Shown here piece after piece: positions 17,652 through 25,118 of a DNA stretch of 64,000 nt. Origin of the DNA: Shinella sumterensis (GTDB lineage: Bacteria; Pseudomonadota; Alphaproteobacteria; Rhizobiales; Rhizobiaceae); assembly GCF_004514425.2 (NCBI RefSeq), contig NZ_MYFN02000001.1, forward strand, positions 620,001 through 684,000, in the 5' to 3' direction. The notes beneath the pieces were generated by a model. It did not search any database and was not told the origin of the DNA. It saw nothing but the letters and a program-made list of their open reading frames with translations. Positions within the stretch are counted from its first letter, which is position 1; each line of letters starts with the position of its first letter. The position numbers and the translations under genes were made by a program.

Positions 17652-18980
17652 ATGAAACGTCTGCTTGTCGCCGCGTTGTTAGCCGGCACGCTTTTCTCCA
17701 GCTTCACCCCGGCTTCGGCCGAGGAGGTGAGCCAGTATATCCCGCTGCCGACCTATCGCGTCGGCGCCTATGCCTCATCCGGCGAACTCTGGTGGGCCGG
17801 CGAGCGGGATTATTTCCGCTACATCAACGAGGTGGAAGGCGGCGTCGAGGGTGTGAAGCTCAACTACGAAGAATTCGAGACCGAATGGAGCCCGGACCGC
17901 ACCGTCGAGGTCTATGAGCGTGTGAAGGCCGGCAAGGATGGCTCGCCGCTCGCCTTCTTCTTCACCCACGGCACGCCGGCGACCTATGCGCTACTGGAAA
18001 AGGCGGCAGCCGACAAGATCCCGTTGATCGATCCGGCCGGCGGGAAGACGGAGACGGTCGACGGCACGGTCTTCCCCTATGCCTTCCCGCTGCTGTTCAG
18101 CTATTACAGCCAGGCTTCGACGGGCATCAATTACATCGCCGACAAGGTCGGCGGATTCGACAAGCTCAAGGGCCTGAAGATCGCGACCGTCTATCATGAC
18201 AGCGCCTATGGCCGCGCCAGCCAGCCGGCCGTCGAGGCGCTCGCCAAGAAGTACGGCTTCGAGAATATCCAGATCCCCGTCGCCGATCCCGGCAACGAAC
18301 AGTCGCCGCAGTGGCGCCAGATCCGCGAGCAGAAGCCGGACTGGGTCTTCCTGCGCACCTGGGGCGTCTCGACGGTCGTTGCGCTGAAGACGGCGCAGCG
18401 CTTCGGCTTCCCCGCCGATCATATCATCGGCGACGTCTGGGCGGGGTCGGAATCCGACGCCATTCCCGCGGGCACCGCGGCCATCGGCTATTCGGCGCTC
18501 GCACCCTATCCGGGCGGAACGGATTTCGAGATTCACAAGCGCCTGAAGGCCGAGATCCTCGACAAGGGCAAGTCCGACCTGCGGGACCAGAAGCTGTTTG
18601 GTGCCGTCAACTACAATATCGGCCTCGTCAATGCGGCGCTCGCCGTGGAGGCGCTGCGCACCGGTTACAAGCATTTCGGCGCACGCCCGCTCAATGGCGA
18701 GGAGGGCCGCTGGGCCTTCGAACACCTGACCATCGACGACAAGCGCCTTGAGGAAATCGGCTTCAAGGGCCTGCTTCAGCAGATCAGGATCACGCCCACC
18801 GATCACGAGGGCGGCGGGGCGGCCCGCATCCAGAGCTGGGACGGCGAGAAGTGGGTGCTCCAGACCGATTGGATCAAGGCCGACCACGAGCTTCTCAATC
18901 CGCTGATCAAGGAGGGCGCCGCGGCCTACGCCAAGGAAAACGGCATCACGCCGCGCACGCCGGAAACCGAAACCAATTGA
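17652..18980 (+). CDS. Periplasmic substrate-binding protein, Liv/HAAT family (copy 1)
   Basis: 442 residues with a signal peptide (LLVAALLAGTLFSSFTPASA, cleavage near residue 23). The mature protein is a type I periplasmic-binding fold of the Peripla_BP_6 group: FRYINEVEGGVEGVKLNYEE, KLKGLKIATVYHDSAYGRAS, and WVFLRTWGVSTVVALKTAQR. It is strongly similar over its full length to the next gene product, so the pair is a tandem duplication. Its role is to capture the substrate for the LivHM/LivFG-type importer encoded around it. It lacks obvious similarity to the branched-chain amino-acid pocket signature, so the ligand is open. Confidence 0.9.
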   Translation: MKRLLVAALLAGTLFSSFTPASAEEVSQYIPLPTYRVGAYASSGELWWAGERDYFRYINEVEGGVEGVKLNYEEFETEWSPDRTVEVYERVKAGKDGSPLAFFFTHGTPATYALLEKAAADKIPLIDPAGGKTETVDGTVFPYAFPLLFSYYSQASTGINYIADKVGGFDKLKGLKIATVYHDSAYGRASQPAVEALAKKYGFENIQIPVADPGNEQSPQWRQIREQKPDWVFLRTWGVSTVVALKTAQRFGFPADHIIGDVWAGSESDAIPAGTAAIGYSALAPYPGGTDFEIHKRLKAEILDKGKSDLRDQKLFGAVNYNIGLVNAALAVEALRTGYKHFGARPLNGEEGRWAFEHLTIDDKRLEEIGFKGLLQQIRITPTDHEGGGAARIQSWDGEKWVLQTDWIKADHELLNPLIKEGAAAYAKENGITPRTPETETN

Positions 18981-18988
18981 TTCCATGG

Positions 18989-19014
18989 CGAGGCGTGGCG
19001 GGTGCCACGTCTCG
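18989..19014 (+). other. Intergenic hairpin after binding-protein gene 1
   Basis: CGAGGCGTGGC pairs with GCCACGTCTCG around a GGGT loop, with one G-U wobble. There is no U-run, so this is more likely an mRNA-stabilising or processing structure between two genes of one transcript than a terminator. Confidence 0.5.
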
Positions 19015-19034
19015 ACCCCCAACAGGAGATGGGT

Positions 19035-20384
19035 ATGTTCAAGACATTTCTGCGCGGCGCGATCGTTGCAGCCGCTTCCGTGCTGGTGCTTGCGGGCTCC
19101 GCACAGGCAATCGACACGACACCTGGACCGGACAGCGACAAGCAGTTCTTCCCGATCGCCAGCTATCGCGTCGGTCCCTATGCGGCCTCCGGCGCATCGA
19201 TTTGGGCGGGTCGCATCGACTACTACCGCTACATCAATGAAGTGGAGGGCGGCATCAACGGCGTGCCGATCGTCTGGCAGGAATGCGAGACGGAATGGAC
19301 GGCCGAAAAGGGCATCGAATGCTACGAGCGCTTCAAGCGCGGCCTGAACGGCGCGCCGGTCTCTGCCTATTTCCCCAACGGCGCACCGGCCGCCTATGCG
19401 TTGTCCGACCGTGCGGCGCAGGACAAGATTCCGCTGGTGACGCTGGCCTATGGCCGCACCGAAGCGACCGACGGACGCGTCTTTCCCTACATTTTCCCGG
19501 TCATGGTGACGTTCTACAGCGAGGCCTCGGCCGTCGTGAACTACATCGCCGAGAAGGAAGGCGGCTTTGACAAGCTCAAGGGCAAGAAGATCGCCACCGT
19601 CTACCATGACAGCGCCTATGGCCGAGAAACGCTTGATCCGCTGGCGCTGCTTGCCGAGAAGTACGGTTTCGAGAACATCCAGATTCCTGTGCCGGATCCG
19701 GGCAGCGAGCAGTCCTCGCAGTGGCGCCAGGTCCGTGAGCAGAAGCCGGACTGGGTTTTCCTGCGCACCTGGGGCGTTTCCACGCCGGTCGCCATCAAGA
19801 CGGCGCAACGCTTCGGCTTCCCGGCTGACCGCATCATCGGCGATGTCTGGGCATCCTCGGAAGAAGATGTCATTCCCGCCGGCGATGCCGCAAAAGGCTA
19901 TCTCGCGCTGACGCCCTATCCGGCCGGCGCCGATTTCGAGATCCACAAGCGTCTCAAGCAGCACATCATCGATACCGGCAAGTCGGATCTGCGCGACACC
20001 AAGGCGTTCGGCAGCGTCTACTACAATTCCGGCCTCGTCGATGCGCTCATCTCGGTCGAAATCGTCCGGCAGGCGCAGGCGAAATTCGGCAACAGGCCGA
20101 TCACGGGTGAGGAAGGTCAGTGGGCGTTGGAACACCTCAAGCTTGACGACGCCGCACTCGATAAGGCCGGTTTCCTCGGTCTCGTCCAGAACCTCCAGCT
20201 GACGCCTGCCGACCACGAGGGTGGCGGCGCCGTGCGTGTCCAGCAGTGGACCGGCCAGAACTGGAATCTTGTCAGCGACTGGGTTCAGGCCGACCGCGAG
20301 GCATTGCGCCCGCTGATCGACGCCAAGTCCGCCGCCTATGCCAAGGAGCACGGCATCACGCCGCGCGACGTCGGCACCAATTGA
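19035..20384 (+). CDS. Periplasmic substrate-binding protein, Liv/HAAT family (copy 2)
   Basis: 449 residues; signal peptide FLRGAIVAAASVLVLAGSAQA with cleavage near residue 22-24. ATG 19035 was chosen because AGGAG lies six bases upstream; an in-frame GTG at 19002 lacks support. Shared with copy 1 are YRVGPYAASG, YYRYINEVEGGINGVPI, KIATVYHDSAYGRE, KYGFENIQIPVPDPGSEQSS and the C-terminal EHGITPRD. The differences cluster in the loops that usually shape the pocket (for example ECETEWTAEKGIECYERF and PNGAPAAYA against THGTPATYA). Two related receptors may widen the substrate range of one importer. Confidence 0.9.
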   Translation: MFKTFLRGAIVAAASVLVLAGSAQAIDTTPGPDSDKQFFPIASYRVGPYAASGASIWAGRIDYYRYINEVEGGINGVPIVWQECETEWTAEKGIECYERFKRGLNGAPVSAYFPNGAPAAYALSDRAAQDKIPLVTLAYGRTEATDGRVFPYIFPVMVTFYSEASAVVNYIAEKEGGFDKLKGKKIATVYHDSAYGRETLDPLALLAEKYGFENIQIPVPDPGSEQSSQWRQVREQKPDWVFLRTWGVSTPVAIKTAQRFGFPADRIIGDVWASSEEDVIPAGDAAKGYLALTPYPAGADFEIHKRLKQHIIDTGKSDLRDTKAFGSVYYNSGLVDALISVEIVRQAQAKFGNRPITGEEGQWALEHLKLDDAALDKAGFLGLVQNLQLTPADHEGGGAVRVQQWTGQNWNLVSDWVQADREALRPLIDAKSAAYAKEHGITPRDVGTN

Positions 20385-20395
20385 TCCATCAGGAT

Positions 20396-20414
20396 CGGGG
20401 CGGGAGCCGCCCCG
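20396..20414 (+). other. Intergenic hairpin after binding-protein gene 2
   Basis: CGGGGCGG pairs with CCGCCCCG around GAG, a perfect 8-bp stem with no U-run, between the second binding-protein gene and the LivF-like gene. Such structures often keep the upstream binding-protein message abundant relative to the downstream gene. Confidence 0.5.
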
Positions 20415-20433
20415 GTCCCACAAGGAGAGAAAA

Positions 20434-21210
20434 ATGACCCTTCAGTCTGAACTGCCTGTCGTCGCCGACCGTCGTCTTCTGGACGTGTCGGGCATAGAGG
20501 TCGTCTATGGCGGCGCCATCCTGGCGGTCGCGGATGTTTCACTGACCGTCGGCCAGGGCGAGATCGTCGCGCTGCTCGGCGCCAATGGTGCGGGCAAGAG
20601 TACGGTGCTCAAGGCGATATCCGGGCTGGCGGCTGCCGACAGGGCGACGGTGCGGCAAGGACATGTGCGTTTTGACGGTCAGGACATCCTGGGGACGGCG
20701 GCAAACCGCCTGACGAAACGCGGCATCGTGCATGTGCTCGAAGGCCGGCGGGTATTCTCGCATCTGACGGTCGAGGAAAACCTGCTGTCGGGCGCATTTC
20801 TTCACAAGCCGGCGCGGGGCGAACTCTTGCGCCAGCTGGACGACATCTATGCCTGGTTCCCCCGCCTGAAGGACAAGAGGCGAACTTTGGCAGGGCTCAC
20901 CTCCGGCGGCGAGCAGCAGATGCTCGCGATCGGTCGCGCACTCTTGACGCAGCCGCGCCTCGTCCTGTTGGACGAGCCCTCGATGGGGCTGGCGCCGACC
21001 ATCGTCCAGGAGATTTTCAGGATCATCGTCCGGCTCAACCGCGAGAAGGGCGTGGCCTTCCTGCTTGCCGAGCAGAACGCCGCGCTTTCCCTTGCCCATG
21101 CCTCCCGCGCCTATTTTCTCGAAAGCGGTCGCGTGGCGCTGGAGGGCAAGGCGGAAGACCTCGCCCAGCGTGACGATCTGCATCACATCTATCTGGGGTC
21201 CGGGGCCTGA
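20434..21210 (+). CDS. Branched-chain amino acid-type ABC transporter ATP-binding protein (LivF-like)
   Basis: 258-residue ATPase. Walker A GANGAGKST near residue 50, signature LTSGGEQQMLAIGRAL, Walker B LVLLDEPSMGLAP and FLLAEQNAALSLAHASRAYF identify LivF. ATG 20434 follows AAGGAGAG; the frame is open upstream only as an overlap with the preceding gene. It is the last gene of the rightward block and completes a two-ATPase, two-permease, two-receptor importer. It converges with the Aap-like genes. Confidence 0.92.
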   Translation: MTLQSELPVVADRRLLDVSGIEVVYGGAILAVADVSLTVGQGEIVALLGANGAGKSTVLKAISGLAAADRATVRQGHVRFDGQDILGTAANRLTKRGIVHVLEGRRVFSHLTVEENLLSGAFLHKPARGELLRQLDDIYAWFPRLKDKRRTLAGLTSGGEQQMLAIGRALLTQPRLVLLDEPSMGLAPTIVQEIFRIIVRLNREKGVAFLLAEQNAALSLAHASRAYFLESGRVALEGKAEDLAQRDDLHHIYLGSGA

Positions 21211-21239
21211 GCGCCAAGGGTTCGGCAGTTTGTGGGCGG

Positions 21240-21269
21240 CGGGGTGGCGCCTATGCGGGCGCCGCCCCG
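21240..21269. terminator. Bidirectional terminator between convergent livF-like and aapM-like genes
   Basis: CGGGGTGGCGCC and GGCGCCGCCCCG form a 12-bp stem (one G-U pair) with a six-base loop, followed on the plus strand by TTATTT. It overlaps the stop codon of the leftward permease gene. Confidence 0.6.
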
Positions 21270-22309
21270 TTATTTCCCAGCCGGCGCTCGAGCCACTGAC
21301 TGTAGCGCGAGGCGCCAAAGCAGATCACGAAGTAGATGACGGCCACGACGATATATGCCTCGTTGTAGAAGCCGAGCCATTGCGGATCGGCAGCGGAGGC
21401 GCGGGCGGCGTTCAGGAGGTCGAATATCCCGATGACGGCGAGCAACGAGGTCGCCAGCAGGAAGCCGATGGCGAGGTTCACGATGCCGGGAATAACGATG
21501 CGAAAGGCCTGCGGCAGGATGACGAGGCCCTGTATGCGCCAGTATCCGAGCCCGAGCGCCGTCGCCGCTTCCGCCTGGCCGTTCGGCACGGCCTGAAGCC
21601 CGGCGCGGATGACCTCGGCAATGTAGGCGGCCCAGAACAGCGTCACCATGATGATCGCGCGCAGCATCTTGTCGATGGAAAGCCCGTCCGGCAGCGCCAT
21701 CGGCAGGATCAGCATGGCGACATAGAGAATGGCGACCATCGGCGTGCCACGCATGAGTTCGATATAGAGGACGGCGAAGGTGCGCAGCCCTCCGAGGTTC
21801 GAGCGGCGGGCAAGCGCCAGCAGCACGGCAATGGGCGTCGCGGCGGCAAAGCACAAGGCCCAGACGAACAGCGTTACCGGCAGGCCGCCCCATTGGTTGG
21901 AAGGAATGGGCGTTGCCGTGAAGGCACCTTGCATGAGCAGCCAGCAGGCAACGATCGTCAGCGGCCAGGCAAGGATGAGCCCACGTCCCCAGAAGCGCGG
22001 AAGGGCGCTTGCCGCAAGGATCGCGCACAGCAACACGATCACCAGCAGTGGCCGCCATTGCAGGTCCGGCGGATAGAAGGCGAAGAGGATGAAGTGGAGC
22101 TTCGCCGTCACGAAGGCCCAGCAGGCGCCCGCCCGCGTGCACGCATTCGCGTCACCGGTAAAGGTGGCGTCGAGCACCGCCCAGCGCAAAAGCGACGGAA
22201 CGGTCTGCCACAGCAGAAGGAGTGTCGCCAGCGTGACGAGTGTATTGGCGCGCGTTCCGAAGAGGCCGGCGCGCAGGCCAGGCAGCGCACGGGCAAGGCG
22301 TGTGGTCAT
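21251..22309 (-). CDS. Polar amino-acid ABC transporter permease, AapM-like
   Basis: 352-residue inner-membrane permease of the His/Glu/Gln family. The EAA-type loop is visible as GLQAVPNGQAEAATALGLGY followed by ILPQAFRIVIPGIVN. The long N-terminal extension with extra hydrophobic segments is typical of AapM/BztC rather than the short HisM. ATG 22309 overlaps the stop of the upstream AapQ-like gene by four bases; the open frame upstream is the shadow of that gene. No AapP-type ATPase gene follows: the next gene is convergent. Confidence 0.9.
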   Translation of the reverse strand: MTTRLARALPGLRAGLFGTRANTLVTLATLLLLWQTVPSLLRWAVLDATFTGDANACTRAGACWAFVTAKLHFILFAFYPPDLQWRPLLVIVLLCAILAASALPRFWGRGLILAWPLTIVACWLLMQGAFTATPIPSNQWGGLPVTLFVWALCFAAATPIAVLLALARRSNLGGLRTFAVLYIELMRGTPMVAILYVAMLILPMALPDGLSIDKMLRAIIMVTLFWAAYIAEVIRAGLQAVPNGQAEAATALGLGYWRIQGLVILPQAFRIVIPGIVNLAIGFLLATSLLAVIGIFDLLNAARASAADPQWLGFYNEAYIVVAVIYFVICFGASRYSQWLERRLGNNGAAPA

Positions 22310-23541
22310 CGTCTGCTTCCCTTGAGCGCGACACGGTTGTTGTAGATGTTCATCAGGGCCGAAAGCGCGAGATTGATGGTGAGGAACGCGCCGATGAGAA
22401 TGATCAGCGCCTCCATGGACTGGCCGGTCGTGTTGGCGGTCGTGTTGACGATACTGACCAGGTCGGGAAAGCCGATGGCGACGGCCAGGCTCGAATCCTT
22501 GGTGAGGTCCAGGTAGCTCGATGTCGTCAGCGGCGTTATCACGCGCAGTGCCTGCGGCATCACGACGAGGCGAATGATATGGCCGTCGTGCAGCCCGAGC
22601 GCCCGCGCCGCCTCCCACTGACCCTTGCCGACCGATTGTATGCCTGCGCGGACAATCTCCGCGATCAACGCCGCGAACTTCACCACGAGGCCGGTCAGCA
22701 GTGCGGCGAATTCCGGGGAGAGGTTGAGGCCGCCTCTGATGTTGAAGCCTGACAGCGCCGGCAGTTCCGCCGCCGGCCGTGCACCAACCAGAAGAAGGAA
22801 AGCGAAGGGGGCGGCAACGGCGAGCCCGGTGGCGACCATGCCGGAACGACGCGTCAGCCGGCCGGTGGCCCGCAGGAGGACGATGAGGACCAGAGTTGCA
22901 ATCGCGGCAATTCCGAGTGCTGCGACGATGCCGAAGGGACCGCCCACAAAGTAGAGCGAGGGTATGTAGACACCCCTGTTGGTGAGGAAGACCGCATCGA
23001 ACACGCCCGATGCCTGGCGTGGCGCCGGTAACGCCTTCGCAAGCGCCATCCAGAAGAACAGCTGCAGCAGGAGCGGCGTGTTGCGGGTGATCTCGATGAA
23101 CCAGCGCACGAGGCGGGAGAGCAGCAAATTGCGCGAGAGCCCCGCCACGCCCACCGCGACACCGAGGATCGTCGCGAGAAGGCAGCCGAGTAGGGAAACC
23201 TTCAGCGTATTGAGAAGGCCCGCAACGAGCGCGCGCAGATAGGTATCCCCCGCGCGGAAGGCGATCGGGCTTTCGCCAATTTCAAAATTCGCGGAACTCG
23301 AAAGAAAGGCAAAACCCGGCAGGATGCCGATGCGCGCCATGTTCTCCAGAACATTGCCGATGAACAGCGTGCCCAAAGCCGCAAACACGGCCAGAAGGGC
23401 AAGCTGGCCCCATGGCCAGCCGCCCCACCATGCCTGGATTTTCGCGGCCAGGCCGGGCCGCGGCGGGCCCGACAGGACGATGTGGAAAACGCGTCGATCT
23501 GCAACCGGCGCGTTTCGCCCGGAATCGCGAAAATGCTCCAT
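22306..23541 (-). CDS. Polar amino-acid ABC transporter permease, AapQ-like
   Basis: 411-residue permease partner. Family marks are LLNTLKVSLLGCLLATILGV, the IEITRNTPLLLQLFFWM segment and the EAA loop GIQSVGKGQWEAARALGLHD followed by VVMPQALRVI. The ATG at 23541 has AAAGGCGAGG upstream; an in-frame TTG at 23559 is less likely. It is translationally coupled to the AapM-like gene. Rhizobial AapQ proteins are about 400 residues, matching this length. Confidence 0.9.
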   Translation of the reverse strand: MEHFRDSGRNAPVADRRVFHIVLSGPPRPGLAAKIQAWWGGWPWGQLALLAVFAALGTLFIGNVLENMARIGILPGFAFLSSSANFEIGESPIAFRAGDTYLRALVAGLLNTLKVSLLGCLLATILGVAVGVAGLSRNLLLSRLVRWFIEITRNTPLLLQLFFWMALAKALPAPRQASGVFDAVFLTNRGVYIPSLYFVGGPFGIVAALGIAAIATLVLIVLLRATGRLTRRSGMVATGLAVAAPFAFLLLVGARPAAELPALSGFNIRGGLNLSPEFAALLTGLVVKFAALIAEIVRAGIQSVGKGQWEAARALGLHDGHIIRLVVMPQALRVITPLTTSSYLDLTKDSSLAVAIGFPDLVSIVNTTANTTGQSMEALIILIGAFLTINLALSALMNIYNNRVALKGSRR

Positions 23542-23593
23542 GTCCTCGCCTTTACGCAATTCCAGACAGGTGGTCGTTCGTCATCATCACGGC

Positions 23594-24625
23594 TTAGCGG
23601 AAGGGCGGCGAATAGAGCAGGCCGCCGTCGGTCCACAGACTGTTGTAACCGCGCTCCCAGCCAAGCGGCTTCAGGTTGCGGTCGAAGATCTCGCCGTAGT
23701 TTCCGACTGTCTTGATGATGTTATAGGCCCATTTCGGATCGAGCCCGATATCGTTGGCAAAGGACGGATCGACGCCGAGGAAGCGCTGGATTGCCGGGTC
23801 TTCCGATTTGAGGAACTCGTCCACATTTGCCGATGTGATGCCCCATTCTTCGGCCTGGATGGTCGCATTCACGGTCCAGTTCACAAGTTCGAGCCACCGA
23901 TCGTCGCCGCCGGCGATAGCCGGTGCGAGCGGCTCCTTCGAAAGGCGTTCCGGCAGGAGGACATAGTCATCCGGCTTCTTCAGCTGGGTGCGCTTGCCGA
24001 CGAGATCGGAGGAGTCCTGCGTGATCGCGTCGACGCGGCCGGATTCCAGTGCGTCGATGAACTGTCCGGTATCCTCTATGGTCACGGGCGTGAAGGTCTT
24101 GCCCGTCTTGCGGAAGAAGTCGGCCACGTTCAGTTCGCCCGTCGTGCCGCTCTGCGCCCCGATCGTCGCGCCGTCGAGATCCGCGGCCTTCGTTACGCCG
24201 AGGTCCTTGCGGACCAGGATGCCCTGGCCGTCATAGAAGACCGTCGGGCCGAAATGGAAGCCGAGCTTGAAGGCGCGGGTGGCGGTGACCGTGACGCCCG
24301 AGAGCAGGATGTCGAATTCACCGCTCTGAAGGGCGGGAAGACGCTGCTGCGGCGAGGACGACGTGAACTCCACCTTGTCGGGGGTGCCGAAGACCGCGAT
24401 CGACAGGGCGCGGCCGTAATCGATGAAGAAGCCCTGCCACTTGCCGTTGCTGTCGGGCGTGAAGAAGCCCGGTGTGGTGCCGACGCCGACCTTGATGGTG
24501 CCGCGCTGGTTGATCTTGTCGAGCGTCGGGCCGGCGTGAGCCAGGCCCGATAACATGGTCGTGGCGAGGAAGGCAGCGGCGGCGACGGACTGTACGGCCC
24601 GCCGGAAGGTGGTTTGTGTACTCAT
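23594..24625 (-). CDS. Amino-acid ABC transporter substrate-binding protein, AapJ-like
   Basis: 343 residues with a signal peptide (AAAAFLATTMLSGLAHA, cleavage near residue 31). The mature part is a SBP_bac_3 amino-acid-binding fold: INQRGTIKVGVGTTPGFFTP, then LSGVTVTATRAFKLGF (family SSGVTxTxxRxxx), and C-terminal KTVGNYGEIFDRNL, a hallmark of AapJ/GltI-like proteins. The start has GGGGACATTTCC just upstream. It heads the leftward set AapJ-AapQ-AapM. Ligand is probably a polar amino acid or an analogue of one; the neighbour suggests a sulfur compound, but that is inference. Confidence 0.9.
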   Translation of the reverse strand: MSTQTTFRRAVQSVAAAAFLATTMLSGLAHAGPTLDKINQRGTIKVGVGTTPGFFTPDSNGKWQGFFIDYGRALSIAVFGTPDKVEFTSSSPQQRLPALQSGEFDILLSGVTVTATRAFKLGFHFGPTVFYDGQGILVRKDLGVTKAADLDGATIGAQSGTTGELNVADFFRKTGKTFTPVTIEDTGQFIDALESGRVDAITQDSSDLVGKRTQLKKPDDYVLLPERLSKEPLAPAIAGGDDRWLELVNWTVNATIQAEEWGITSANVDEFLKSEDPAIQRFLGVDPSFANDIGLDPKWAYNIIKTVGNYGEIFDRNLKPLGWERGYNSLWTDGGLLYSPPFR

Positions 24626-24689
24626 ATGGAAATGTCCCCATTCTCGAAAAAAGAGCTTCCACCACAGCGAGACTCTGCCGGGCAGTGAA

Positions 24690-24719
24690 AGTAATTTTTA
24701 TATTATCTATAAAATTACT
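24690..24719. promoter_or_regulatory. A/T-rich inverted repeat in the divergent gap
   Basis: AGTAATTTTTAT and ATAAAATTACT are inverted copies, apart from one extra T, around a short ATTATCT centre. It lies 65 bases upstream of the AapJ-like start, in a 493-base gap (24626-25118) that otherwise holds no gene I can support. Possible operator or promoter element. Confidence 0.4.
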
Positions 24720-25023
24720 GTATTTAAGAAATGGATGTTCCAAATTTCGGCAAAGACACGAAAATTGCTACCAGCGCGCCGCGGAAAGACAGGTCAAGTC
24801 ATGGGCCGCGTTTGATATTGACACCTATTGATGGCCGTCCGGCTTAGACGGGATCGGGACAGTTTGATACGCGACCTGCCGGGCCTCCTGGACAGGCAAA
24901 GCATGCCCGGCTCGTATCGTCATTTCCCCGAACGAACGGCATAAGCCATTGTTCTCCGCTCTCCGGTTACGCTTTTTTCAGCCGAAGGCGGAACAGCATT
25001 TTGCCGAATAGTACATAAAAGAT

Positions 25024-25043
25024 ATGGAATTTCTTTATTCCAT
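25024..25043. promoter_or_regulatory. Perfect 7-bp inverted repeat upstream of the DszC/SfnB-like gene
   Basis: ATGGAAT and ATTCCAT around TTCTTT, 75 bases before the start of the flavoprotein gene, in A/T-rich DNA. Candidate operator; the half-site resembles but does not equal the repeat at 13296. Confidence 0.35.
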
Positions 25044-25118
25044 CTCCGGCGCAGCTACCCTCGCGGCAATTCCAAGCGTAACCGGCGATGGCCGGCACGA
25101 TAGCAACGAGCAGGATAG

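Noticed and set aside
17991-20423. Minus-strand open frame of 810 codons opposite the two binding-protein genes
   Set aside because: It repeats itself because the sense genes are duplicated, and it has no recognisable domain or start site.
24626-25118. Small genes in the AapJ/DszC-like divergent gap
   Set aside because: Short frames (for example one through 24555-24815) have no ribosome site or family similarity; the region shows only inverted repeats and A/T-rich promoter-like DNA.
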